From assembly GCF_006716185.1 (NCBI RefSeq), contig NZ_VFOP01000001.1, positions 3,871,243 to 3,935,242 of the forward strand: a stretch of 64,000 nucleotides of DNA. Direction: 5' to 3'. This DNA comes from Ornithinicoccus hortensis (GTDB taxonomy: Bacteria > Actinomycetota > Actinomycetes > Actinomycetales > Dermatophilaceae). The notes beneath the pieces are model-generated. The model did not search any database. It saw only the letters and a list, made by a program, of their open reading frames with translations, and was not told where the DNA came from. The position numbers were made by a program, and so were the translations under genes. Positions 23,442 to 31,882 of the stretch are shown here, piece after piece (the stretch's first letter is position 1; every line of letters begins with the position of its first letter).

Positions 23442-25565
23442 CTAGTCGAAGTAGACGACCAAGTCGTTCTGGATCTGCTGGGAGACCGCGGCGGTGCCGC
23501 CCAGCACGATGATCCGTTGCGGGTCGAGCCGCTCGAGCTCGGCGATCGTGGCGTCGGGCAGCTCGTCCGGTCGGGTCATCAGGATCGGGCCGCCGATGGC
23601 GACCGAGATCGGCCCGCCCGTCATCGCGTCGGCATACACCTGACCGGTGGCCACGAAGACGGCGTTCACGCCGGGGTCGTAGTCCGTGGACAGGGCGGCC
23701 GCCGTGCCGTACCGGTCCTCACCGGAGACCCGGGTGACCGTGCCGTCGGTGTAGTCCTCGAGCGCGGTGACCACGTCGTCCGAGACGGCCTCGGAGCCGC
23801 CGAGCACGATGATGTTGTCCGCGGCCAGGTAGGTCAGCGCGTCCGCCGTGGCCTGCGGCAGCTCACCGTGCCGGGTGAGCAGCACCGGGGCCCCGAGGGC
23901 GCCGGCCCGGGAGGCCGCCGCCAGCGCGTCCGGGAAGTCGGTGCCCGCGGCCACGTAGGCCAGGGCACCGCCGGTCGGGTACGTCTGGGCGGCCATCCCG
24001 GCCGTCTCGTACCGGTCCGCCCCGAAGATCCGGCTGACCTCGTCGTCGGTGTCCGCCTGGGCGAGCTCGGCCAGCTGCGCATCCAGGGTGGTGGACACCG
24101 CGGCGTTGCCGCCCAGCACGACGATCTTCTGCGGCTGCAGCCGCTCCAGCTCGGCCACCGTGTCCTCCGGGAGGCTGGCCGTGCGGGTCAGCAGCACCGG
24201 TGCGTCGTGGGTGCCGCCCAGGGCGCCGGCCGGCATGGCGTCCGGGTAGTTCAGGCCGGTCGCCAGGTAGACCGTCTCCTGGCCCGGGTCCCACGAGGTC
24301 GCCGAGATCGCCGCGGCGGTCCCGTAGCGGTCCGAGCCCCAGATCCGCTCGACGGCCTTGCCGTCCTGGGTCCAGGTGAAGGAGACCGTGTCCGTCGCCG
24401 TGCACGCCTCGCCCGCGACGGGCCTCGCGCACCCGCTGATGGTGTCGGTGCCCGGAGCGGTCCCGGTGTAGCTGAAGGCCGCCGACCCGTCCGCGTCGGT
24501 GGTGGCGGTGCCGGAGGTGCTGTTGGCCCCGGTGACCGCGAACTCGATCGTGGTGTCCGCGACCGGGGCACCCGTGTCGTCGGTGAGGGCGGCGGTCACC
24601 GTGTGCTCCGTGCCGACCTCGGCGCTCCCGGAGTCGGGGTCCAGGTCGAGGTCGTGGGTGACCACGACGGCACCGGGCGCGCAGTCGACCTCCGGGTCGG
24701 GGGTGAAGCCCACGACCAGGTTGTCCAGGAACACCGCCGAGTCGAGCGAGGAGTCGCCCTGGTCGAAGATGGAGAAGTAGACCGAGTGGGCGCCGGGCGT
24801 GACCTGGGAGGAGGCCGCCAGCCGCACGGTCGCGGCACCGTTGGTGTCCCCGCCGTCCGGACCCGTGCCGCCGTCGAAGGCCGTGCCGCCACCGTTCTCC
24901 GGGGTCATCCCGCCGATGCCGGTCGAGTTGATGCTCACCACATTGCCCTCGGCGTCGAAGGCGAAGTTGTCGGGGGCGTTGATCTCCGACCCCGAGGTAG
25001 TCCAGGTGGACTCGTCGAGCTCGGCGATGAACGCGTCGTTGAACTGCGACCCGACATAGACCGGGTACTCCTCGGACAGGAACCGGAAGTCGAAGCTCAG
25101 GCAGTTCGAGCCGGTCGGCACGTCGAGGTCCACCCGCAGGACCGTCACGTCGCGGTCGGAGTCACCCCGCACGGCCGGCCCGCCGAGGGGCGTGCTGGCG
25201 AAGATGCCCGGCTGGTCGACACTCGCGACCTGGCCCGAAGAGAGGATGGCGAAGGTTCCGCCGTCGGTCGGAAAGCCGGCCAGCGAGCTGTCGGCCGTGC
25301 CGGCCGAGACCTCGGCCGGCTGCGTCTCCATGGCGGCGCCGGTCACGCTCGCCGACGGGGACGCAAGCGCCTGTGCCAGCGCGTTGGCGTTGCCGACCGT
25401 GACCGCGCTCGGCCCGGCCCCCAGGGCGTCGGGCGAGACCGTCGCACGGTCCGGGGTGTCCTCGCTGGCCTGGGCGATCCCCGGCGCGAGCGCCATCGCG
25501 AGCAGCGGCGCGACGCTGCCTACCGCCAGCCCGGCACGCAGCCGGGACCTTCGAGTGGGATGCAT
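23442..25565 (-). CDS. Secreted protein with three cell-wall-binding-2 repeats
   Basis: A 707-residue exported protein. The signal peptide ends near residue 32 (APGIAQAS). The N-terminal part (about 60-310) resembles the choice-of-anchor-L type domain (FDFRFLSEEYPVYVGSQFNDAFIAEL). An Ig-like domain follows (about 335-425). The C-terminus holds three CW_binding_2 repeats, each with RxxGxDRYxTAA, a PDAM/PDAL-like segment and IVVLGGxAAVS. Such repeats bind cell-wall glycopolymers and fix the protein non-covalently to the surface. The ATG at 25565 follows GAAGGAG and gives the clean signal peptide. It probably has an adhesive or structural surface role; no enzyme motif was seen. Confidence 0.87.
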   Translation of the reverse strand: MHPTRRSRLRAGLAVGSVAPLLAMALAPGIAQASEDTPDRATVSPDALGAGPSAVTVGNANALAQALASPSASVTGAAMETQPAEVSAGTADSSLAGFPTDGGTFAILSSGQVASVDQPGIFASTPLGGPAVRGDSDRDVTVLRVDLDVPTGSNCLSFDFRFLSEEYPVYVGSQFNDAFIAELDESTWTTSGSEINAPDNFAFDAEGNVVSINSTGIGGMTPENGGGTAFDGGTGPDGGDTNGAATVRLAASSQVTPGAHSVYFSIFDQGDSSLDSAVFLDNLVVGFTPDPEVDCAPGAVVVTHDLDLDPDSGSAEVGTEHTVTAALTDDTGAPVADTTIEFAVTGANSTSGTATTDADGSAAFSYTGTAPGTDTISGCARPVAGEACTATDTVSFTWTQDGKAVERIWGSDRYGTAAAISATSWDPGQETVYLATGLNYPDAMPAGALGGTHDAPVLLTRTASLPEDTVAELERLQPQKIVVLGGNAAVSTTLDAQLAELAQADTDDEVSRIFGADRYETAGMAAQTYPTGGALAYVAAGTDFPDALAAASRAGALGAPVLLTRHGELPQATADALTYLAADNIIVLGGSEAVSDDVVTALEDYTDGTVTRVSGEDRYGTAAALSTDYDPGVNAVFVATGQVYADAMTGGPISVAIGGPILMTRPDELPDATIAELERLDPQRIIVLGGTAAVSQQIQNDLVVYFD

Positions 25566-25780
25566 CTGTGCTCCTTCGATTCCGGGCCGCGCGCGACCCT
25601 GGGAGGAGGGCAAGACGCGACTGGGGGAATGCCGAAGTAGACCGGTCGTCGACCGGTCGGATGGATCACGAACAGGACAGTCACGGTTGCCCACGTGGGT
25701 AGAGGTTCTACACCCCGTATGTCGCTCCTCCGGCGCAGGTATCACGTCACCTGCCCGAAAGGGCACCAGGGAAAGGACCA

Positions 25781-25817
25781 GTCGCGCAGGACAACCGGCA
25801 CGGTCGTCCTGCGCGAC
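25781..25817 (-). terminator. 12-bp perfect hairpin after the M14 peptidase gene
   Basis: GTCGCGCAGGAC (25781-25792) and GTCCTGCGCGAC (25806-25817) form a perfect stem with a 13-base loop, about 31 bases beyond the stop at 25848. Probable terminator. Confidence 0.7.
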
Positions 25818-25847
25818 GGGTCCCGACCGTCAGCTCCCGTCCAACCG

Positions 25848-28800
25848 TCAGTCCGCGGCCAGGAGCGCCTCCAGCTCCTCGACGACCGACTGGCCCACGG
25901 CCTGCGTGCCGCCGAGGACGTAGGCGTGCGCGGTGTCCCCGCTCGCCGCGATCCAGTCGCCGGTCTCCGGCGGCAGCTGTGCCACCCGGGTGAGCAGGAT
26001 GGGCTCGCCCAGCACGCCGCCGGGCAGGGCGTCGACCAGGTGTCCGGGCTCGCCGGAGCCGACGGTCACCGAGGAGGCGTCCAGCCCCGCGGCCACGTAG
26101 TGGTCGGCGACGGCGACCGCGGTGGACCACCGGTTCGCCCCGGAGACCCGGACCGCGTCGGGCAGCTCGCCCAGCACGGCCTCGGAGATCGCGGCGCTGC
26201 CGCCGACCGCGACGCTGGAGTCCGTCTCGGCGTCCAACCAGGCCGCGGTCGGGTCCGGGACCTGGTCGCGCCGGACCAGCACGATCGGCACCGCGGCGTC
26301 GGAGGCAGCCCCGGAGACCGCGAGCGCGTCGATCAGGTGACCGGGCTCGCCGGAGGCGACGACGGCGGTGGTCCCGCCGATCAGGTCGGCCACACCGACC
26401 GCCGTCTCGTAACGGTCCGCGCCCCCGACCCGGGTGACCGTGATGCCCATCGCCTCGAGGTCCTCGACCACGCCCTCACCGACCGCGGCCGTGCCGCCGA
26501 CCACCGTGACCTCGGTGACGTTGCGGGCGGCCAGGTCGTCCGCGACGACCGGGGACAGCTGGGCGGAGCGGGTGGCGAGCAGCGGCGCCTCCCTCTGGTA
26601 GGCCAGCGGGGCCGCGACGAGCCCGTCGACCAGGTGCGACTCCTCGCCGCTGACCAGGGTGGCCGTGGTGGCCTCCGGGAAGGCCTCCTGCCCGATCGCG
26701 ACGGAGGTCGCATACCGGTCCTCGCCGCGCAGCCGGGTCACCGACCGGTTGGCGTCGGCGGCGACGCGGACCAGCTCGACCAGGCCTGCGGCATACTCCT
26801 GCGACTCCTCGTGCGCCTCGTCCCACTCGGGCTGGAAGCCGACGCCCTGCCACTGCTGGAAGTCCTCGCGCCACACGTCGTTGCCGACCTCGAAGTCCCA
26901 GGCGATGATGTCGAACTCGTAGTAGAGGTGGTCACCGGAGTTGCCGGCCGCGCTGTAGAGCACGTCGGTCACCGGGCCAGTGTTGGAGGTCCAGGTGACG
27001 GTGTCCCGGTGCCCGGCGATCGCGGCGATGATCCGCGCCGAGGCGTCCTGGAACTCGGCCAGCGTCGCTGGGTCCGGGTAGGGCAGCGTCTCCCGGCCGG
27101 GCATCTTGTAGGCGCCCGGCGACCACATGAAGTAACCGCCGTAGCTGTGCACGTTGATCGCGTGGGTGATGTTGGGGTAGCTCTCGGCGACCGCCACCAC
27201 GTTGCTCGACTCCGGCTCGGACAGCTCCGCCGGGCCGGCATAGGTGCCGGACAGGCAGTTGGCCGACCCGCCGACATACCCGTCGTGGTAGGACCCCACC
27301 GCATAGTTGCGGTTGATGTCCACGCCCCAGCCGTCGGCATACCGCGGGTCGCGGTCCTGGCCGGTGCAGTGCTCGGTCATGTTCTTGCGCTGCCAGTTGT
27401 CGTCGTAGAAGGAGTAGTTTGCGCCGTCCGGGTTGACCACCGGCAGCACGAAGATCTCGGTCTCCTCCAGCAGCTGGGCCGTCTCCTCGTCGGTGTGCGC
27501 GTTGGCCAGCATCCGCTCGGCGAACTCCAGGTTGGCCAGCGGGGTGACCCACTCGCGCGCATGCTCCTGGCTGTAGGTGAAGACCCCCGGCCGGGAGCCG
27601 TCGCGGTGCTTGCCGATCCGCAGCAGCCGCACCGTCTGCCCCTCGTCGGGCAGGTGGCTGGCGGCGAGGTCGTCGCTCAGGACGGCGTCGGCCTCGGTCA
27701 TCGTCTCCCCCTCGGAGGTCTGGGCGACGAAGGCGTTGAAGGTGTCCGGGAACTGCGCGGTGATGTATGCCGCCACCTCGTCGGTCGTGCTCGTCACCTG
27801 CCCGTCCGCGTCCGTGGCGAGGGAGATGAACAGCGTCCGGTCGATGTAGTCGCCGGTGAGCTCGGCGTCGGGCTCGGTCGGCGCCTCCACGATGACCTCG
27901 GTGTCGTTCATCCCCTCCGAGCCGTAGTCGACCGACTCCACGATGATCGCGGCGGTCTCCCGGTCGCCGACGACCGCCTTGGCGGTGCGCCGGTAGCCGT
28001 TGGTCGCGTTGGGCAGCTCGACGACGTCGACGAGGTCGGAGTACTGGTCGGCGAGCCGGTCGATCCGCTCGCCGATCTCGGCCGGCGTCATGTAGTGGTC
28101 GATGAAGTCGTGCTGGTAGCCCTCCGGGAGCTCCGGCGCGTCGGTGCCCGGCCAGGGTGCGGTGCCGGCGGTGGCGGTGCCGCCTTCGCTGGAGGTGGCC
28201 GTCACCGAGACGGGGACGTCCGGCAGCGGCATCGGGAGGTAGTAGTGGTACATGTACTGCCCGGCGTCGACGTACCGGAACAGCGGGAAGCTGCCGGTCG
28301 TGCCGTCCTGGGTCTCCCACTCCACCTCGATCTCCAGGTCGGGGTCGGCGGTCGCCGAGGTCGAGGCCTGGACCTGGAGGAAGACCTGCCCGCCCGACTC
28401 CCACCAGTAGGCGTAGTCGACCGCCACGGTGTCGGCCGGTTGGACGACGCCGTCGACGGTCTGCGGGCTCAGCCCGGCCGCGTGCCGCTCCTGCGCGGCC
28501 TCCCGGCTCGCCTCGAAGCGCTGCTGGGCATCGCCCTCGCGCTGGATCACCTGGCGCACCGTCGCGCCGTCGGCGCGCAGCGCGGTCAGCTCGTCGCCGG
28601 TCAGGACCAGGTCGACCAGGACCAGACCGTCCCGCGACTCCGGGGAGGGCGCCGGGACCGCTGCGATGTCGGCGTCCGCGGCCACCAGGGCCTCCAGGGC
28701 CGCCCGGTCCGGCAGCGCGAGCCGGACCAGCGCCCGCTCGCTGCCCTGCGGCAGGTCCTCGGCCGCGACCGCGCCTGCGCCCTGTGCGCCCGGTGGATCC

Positions 28801-28883
28801 CCGCCGCCCGGATCCGCGAACGCAGCCGGCGTGGCGACCAGGAGGGCGGCGGAGAGCACAGCGGCAAGGCGACGACGCGACAT
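25848..28883 (-). CDS. Secreted M14 zinc carboxypeptidase with three cell-wall-binding-2 repeats
   Basis: A 1011-residue exported peptidase. The signal peptide ends near residue 23 (AFA). A prodomain-like region of about 230 residues precedes the M14 domain (about 265-680). Zinc ligands are in SQEHAREW (HxxE) and the later histidine in INVHSYGGYFMW; the catalytic glutamate is in YYEFDIIAWDFEVG, and the substrate-binding RNY is in DINRNYAVG. Three CW_binding_2 repeats follow (RLRGEDRYATSVA, RVGGADRYETAVG, RVSGANRWSTAVA), tethering the enzyme to the cell wall. It probably trims C-terminal residues of extracellular peptides. The peptidase-rich operon to its right suggests linked peptide use. Confidence 0.9.
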   Translation of the reverse strand: MSRRRLAAVLSAALLVATPAAFADPGGGDPPGAQGAGAVAAEDLPQGSERALVRLALPDRAALEALVAADADIAAVPAPSPESRDGLVLVDLVLTGDELTALRADGATVRQVIQREGDAQQRFEASREAAQERHAAGLSPQTVDGVVQPADTVAVDYAYWWESGGQVFLQVQASTSATADPDLEIEVEWETQDGTTGSFPLFRYVDAGQYMYHYYLPMPLPDVPVSVTATSSEGGTATAGTAPWPGTDAPELPEGYQHDFIDHYMTPAEIGERIDRLADQYSDLVDVVELPNATNGYRRTAKAVVGDRETAAIIVESVDYGSEGMNDTEVIVEAPTEPDAELTGDYIDRTLFISLATDADGQVTSTTDEVAAYITAQFPDTFNAFVAQTSEGETMTEADAVLSDDLAASHLPDEGQTVRLLRIGKHRDGSRPGVFTYSQEHAREWVTPLANLEFAERMLANAHTDEETAQLLEETEIFVLPVVNPDGANYSFYDDNWQRKNMTEHCTGQDRDPRYADGWGVDINRNYAVGSYHDGYVGGSANCLSGTYAGPAELSEPESSNVVAVAESYPNITHAINVHSYGGYFMWSPGAYKMPGRETLPYPDPATLAEFQDASARIIAAIAGHRDTVTWTSNTGPVTDVLYSAAGNSGDHLYYEFDIIAWDFEVGNDVWREDFQQWQGVGFQPEWDEAHEESQEYAAGLVELVRVAADANRSVTRLRGEDRYATSVAIGQEAFPEATTATLVSGEESHLVDGLVAAPLAYQREAPLLATRSAQLSPVVADDLAARNVTEVTVVGGTAAVGEGVVEDLEAMGITVTRVGGADRYETAVGVADLIGGTTAVVASGEPGHLIDALAVSGAASDAAVPIVLVRRDQVPDPTAAWLDAETDSSVAVGGSAAISEAVLGELPDAVRVSGANRWSTAVAVADHYVAAGLDASSVTVGSGEPGHLVDALPGGVLGEPILLTRVAQLPPETGDWIAASGDTAHAYVLGGTQAVGQSVVEELEALLAAD

Positions 28884-29232
28884 GTTCGGTCCTTCGACGG
28901 AGCGGACAGCCGGCCGTGACAGGGGACCCGGATCGGACCGGGCACAGCAGACGGTTGCTGGCCATCGTGGCCGAGGTGGCGAACCCCGTCAACCGATCGG
29001 GCGGGGACGGGAACCGCCCGTCCACCTGCGGGGCGGCGCCGAGTGGACGCGTTGTGGACGCTCCCGGCGAAAAATCCGGCAACAACTCGTGCATTCGGCG
29101 CACCGGCGCCCGACCGGTCGCCCGACGGGGCCGCCCCGTCTCCCGGGCGTTCCATTGGGACGAATGGTGTTTACTGTCAGCGTACGGAATTCACTCAGGC
29201 CGACGGAACGACGCGACGAGGCGGTGACGCGC
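28884..29232. other. Divergent intergenic region
   Basis: This 349-base gap between the M14 peptidase (minus) and amidohydrolase (plus) genes must hold both promoters. TACTGT near 29172 could be a -10 element for the rightward operon, but its -35 partner (TTCCAT near 29150) is weak. I saw no convincing operator or small ORF. Confidence 0.35.
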
Positions 29233-30480
29233 ATGGCAGGCCACGGCGGCACGGTGTATGCCGGCTGCTCGGTCTTCGACGGGGCGGGCGAGAGCTCGCT
29301 CCCGGACCAGGCGATCTGGGTCCGGGAGGGCACGGTCGAGCAGGTCGGGGACCGGGACGCGGTGCTGGCAGCGGCCGAGCCCGAGGGGGTCGAGGTGGTC
29401 GACCTGGGCGGCGGTCACGTCATGCCGGGCCTGATCAACATGCACGTGCATCTGGGGTTGGCGCTGCCCGGGCCGATGGGCGACGCAGTGGCCCGCGGGG
29501 GCGATGCCGACCTCGTGCTCCTGATGGCCGGTGCGGCGCGACGCGCCCTGCACGCCGGCGTCACCACGGCCCGGCTGGTCGGCGAGAGCCGGTATGCCGA
29601 CTTCGCCCTCCGCCGGTCGCTCGAGCGGGGCGAGGTGGTCGGGCCCCGGCTGTTCACCGCGGGGCACGCGCTGTGCTGCACCGGTGGGCACGGGCACGAC
29701 TCCGACGCCCTGGAGGCCGACGGCGCGGACGGCTTCCGCCGGGCCACCCGGGAGCAGCTGCGCGCCGGGGCGGACCTGATCAAGGTCTGCATCTCCGGCG
29801 GGATCGCCGGCGAGCACGAGGGCATCGACACCCCGCAGCTGACCGACGAGGAGATGGCGGCGGTGATCGGCACCGCCCACGACTGGGGGCGGCAGGTGAC
29901 CGCCCACGCCGGCCCGTCGTCGGTCATCGCCCGGGCGGTCGAGCTCGGGGTCGACGGCATCGAGCACGGCTACCAGCTCACCGAGCAGGTGTGCGCGCTG
30001 ATGGCCGAGCGCGGCGTGCGCTACGTGCCGACGATCACGGTCAGCCGGTGCCGGGAGTTCCTCGAGCTGCACCAGGTCCCGGACTGGATGATCGACCGCG
30101 CCCTGTCGGCGGCGCCGGAGCACTGGGCGAGCCTGCAGCGGGCGATCGCCGCGGGGGTCACCATCGTGATGGGCAGCGACACGCCGCCCGATGCGGCGCT
30201 GGACGGCACGACCGCCACGGTCCGCGAGATGGAACTCATGGCCGAGGCCGGGATGACCCCGGCCCAGGTGCTGCGGTCGGCCACCAGCGGCGCTGCGGAG
30301 TGGCTGGGCGCCGCCGACCGCGTCGGCACGCTCGCGCCCGGGGCCGCCGCCGACTTCCTGGTGCTGGACGCCGATCCGGCCGCCGACGTCGCGGCGCTGC
30401 GCACGCTGCACACCGTCGTCCAGGGCGGCGAACCCGTCCGCGACGACCGGGGCCTGCTCGCCGGGAGGGGACGCCGGTGA
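29233..30480 (+). CDS. Metal-dependent amidohydrolase (prolidase/imidazolonepropionase-like)
   Basis: A 415-residue amidohydrolase-superfamily enzyme. The metal ligands are visible in order: HVHLG (about residues 71-75), the bridging lysine in DLIKVCISGG, histidines in VTAHAGPSS and GIEHGYQL, and the aspartate in VMGSDTPPDA. This set fits the Xaa-Pro dipeptidase/prolidase and imidazolonepropionase-like group. ATG 29233 was chosen over GTG 29224 because GAGG would be only two bases from the latter. It is the first gene of a six-gene operon, and the next start overlaps its stop (GTGA). It probably hydrolyses a small peptide or cyclic amide. Confidence 0.87.
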   Translation: MAGHGGTVYAGCSVFDGAGESSLPDQAIWVREGTVEQVGDRDAVLAAAEPEGVEVVDLGGGHVMPGLINMHVHLGLALPGPMGDAVARGGDADLVLLMAGAARRALHAGVTTARLVGESRYADFALRRSLERGEVVGPRLFTAGHALCCTGGHGHDSDALEADGADGFRRATREQLRAGADLIKVCISGGIAGEHEGIDTPQLTDEEMAAVIGTAHDWGRQVTAHAGPSSVIARAVELGVDGIEHGYQLTEQVCALMAERGVRYVPTITVSRCREFLELHQVPDWMIDRALSAAPEHWASLQRAIAAGVTIVMGSDTPPDAALDGTTATVREMELMAEAGMTPAQVLRSATSGAAEWLGAADRVGTLAPGAAADFLVLDADPAADVAALRTLHTVVQGGEPVRDDRGLLAGRGRR

Positions 30481-30818
30481 GCGAGGACACCCCGCATCCG
30501 GTGGAGGCCGTCACCGAACTGTCCGACCTGCGCGTGGTCGTGGACCGCATCGAGGGCCGCTCGGTGTGCGGGCTGCGGCCGGGCGACTTCTTCGAGGTCA
30601 CCGAATCCAACCGGGTGCAGATCAAACCGGGCCGGCACTTCTGCCTGTATGCCCTGGCCGCGGTGCTCCCGCTGTTGCCGGCCAAGCAGCGGGCGCTGGA
30701 CCCCGGTGACTGGATGGCCCGGGACAGCGAGGTCGCCTGCCCGGACCCGGAGGAGCGGCTGATCATGCGGATCGAACGCACCGGGACCCGCCGGATACCG
30801 ACCGAGGACCTGACGTGA
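30477..30818 (+). CDS. TIGR04076 family protein
   Basis: A 113-residue protein resembling the TIGR04076 family of unknown function: VVVDRIEGRSVCGLRPGDFFEV, then FCLYALAAVLPLLPAKQ and WMARDSEVACPDPEERLIMRI. A cysteine in RSVCGLRPG and the CPDP motif near the C-terminus are the conserved positions that might bind a metal or cofactor. It is fixed by four-base overlaps at both ends with the amidohydrolase and LLM genes. Family members are often found beside amidohydrolases or redox enzymes; the role is not known. Confidence 0.72.
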   Translation: MSEDTPHPVEAVTELSDLRVVVDRIEGRSVCGLRPGDFFEVTESNRVQIKPGRHFCLYALAAVLPLLPAKQRALDPGDWMARDSEVACPDPEERLIMRIERTGTRRIPTEDLT

Positions 30819-31882
30819 CAGCCGCCGCCACACCCTGGCCCGAGCGCGCGGTCAGCGTCGCCGTCCAGTCGGACAAGACGCCGCGGGACTACGCCCGGCT
30901 GGCCACCCAGGCCCAGGGGTGGGGCTTCGACGGGGTCAGCGTCTACGCCGACCTCGGCTTCCAGCCCCCGGTCCCCGCGCTGCAGACGATGGCCGAGCAC
31001 TCCGAGCGCCTGGTGCTCGGGCCGGCCTGCCTGAACCCGTTCACCGTGCACCCGGTCGAGATCGCCGGTCAGATCGCGGCGCTGGACGCGGTCAGCGGGG
31101 GCCGCGCCTACCTCGGCCTGACCCGCGGCTCCTGGCTCGGCGAGCTCCACCTCGAGCAGCGGGCGCCGGTCGCCGCGCTGCGGGACACCGTGGAGATCGT
31201 CAACCGGTTGCTGGCCGGCAACACGGGCGGCTACCGGGGGCAGGCATACGGCATCAGGCCGGGGTTCCGGCTGCGCTACCGCCCGCTGCGCGACCGGATC
31301 CCGGTGCTGCTCGGCGTCTGGGGACCGCGGGGTGCGGCGCTGGCCGCCGAGTTGGCCGACGAGGTCAAGATCGGCGGGTCGGCCAATCCTGCGATGGTGT
31401 CCACCATGGCCCACTGGCTGGCCGAGGGCTGCCGACAGGCTGGCCGCCTCCCGGATGCCGTGGGGGTCGTGGCCGGAGCGGTCACCGTGGTCGACCACGA
31501 CCGCGCCGCCGCACGCGCCCTGGCCCGCACCGAGGTCGCCATGTACCTCGACGTCGTGGCCGCCCTCGACCCCACGGTCACCGTCGACCCCGACCTACTG
31601 GCCCGGCTGCGCGACCTGCTCACCGAGGGCCGCGACTCCGACGCCGGAGCGCTGCTCCCCGACGATTTGCTCGACCGCTTCGCGTTCGCCGGGAACCCCG
31701 CCGACCTGGCCGAGCACGCGCTGACCCTGTTCGACGCCGGGGCGACCCGGATCGAGTTCGGCACGCCGCACGGCCTGGACTCCGGGCGCGGGCTGGACCT
31801 GCTCGGCCGGGAGGTCCTCCCCCGGATCCGCAGCCGCCACCCGTCCGAGGCGTCCCCCACCACCTACCCGGAGCCCGCATGA
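30815..31882 (+). CDS. LLM-class (F420/FMN-dependent) oxidoreductase
   Basis: A 355-residue luciferase-like monooxygenase-fold protein. The early GFDGVSVYADLG, RLVLGPACLNPFTVHPVEIAGQIAALD and SGGRAYLGLTRGSWL are the usual TIM-barrel cofactor-site segments of F420-dependent LLM enzymes such as methylene-H4MPT reductase-like proteins. The C-terminal part carries AGNPADLAEHALTLFDAGATRIEFGTPHG. It is coupled by GTGA and ATGA overlaps to the TIGR04076 and DUF885 genes. A redox enzyme in a hydrolase operon suggests that the substrate contains a group needing reduction or oxidation before or after peptide-bond cleavage. Confidence 0.85.
   Translation: MTAAATPWPERAVSVAVQSDKTPRDYARLATQAQGWGFDGVSVYADLGFQPPVPALQTMAEHSERLVLGPACLNPFTVHPVEIAGQIAALDAVSGGRAYLGLTRGSWLGELHLEQRAPVAALRDTVEIVNRLLAGNTGGYRGQAYGIRPGFRLRYRPLRDRIPVLLGVWGPRGAALAAELADEVKIGGSANPAMVSTMAHWLAEGCRQAGRLPDAVGVVAGAVTVVDHDRAAARALARTEVAMYLDVVAALDPTVTVDPDLLARLRDLLTEGRDSDAGALLPDDLLDRFAFAGNPADLAEHALTLFDAGATRIEFGTPHGLDSGRGLDLLGREVLPRIRSRHPSEASPTTYPEPA

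Noticed and set aside
25695..28919. A 1,074-codon open frame on the plus strand opposite the M14 peptidase
   Set aside because: It is antisense to a gene with a signal peptide, catalytic motifs and repeats; its translation is low-complexity Arg/Gly/Val-rich, as expected for a GC-rich shadow frame.
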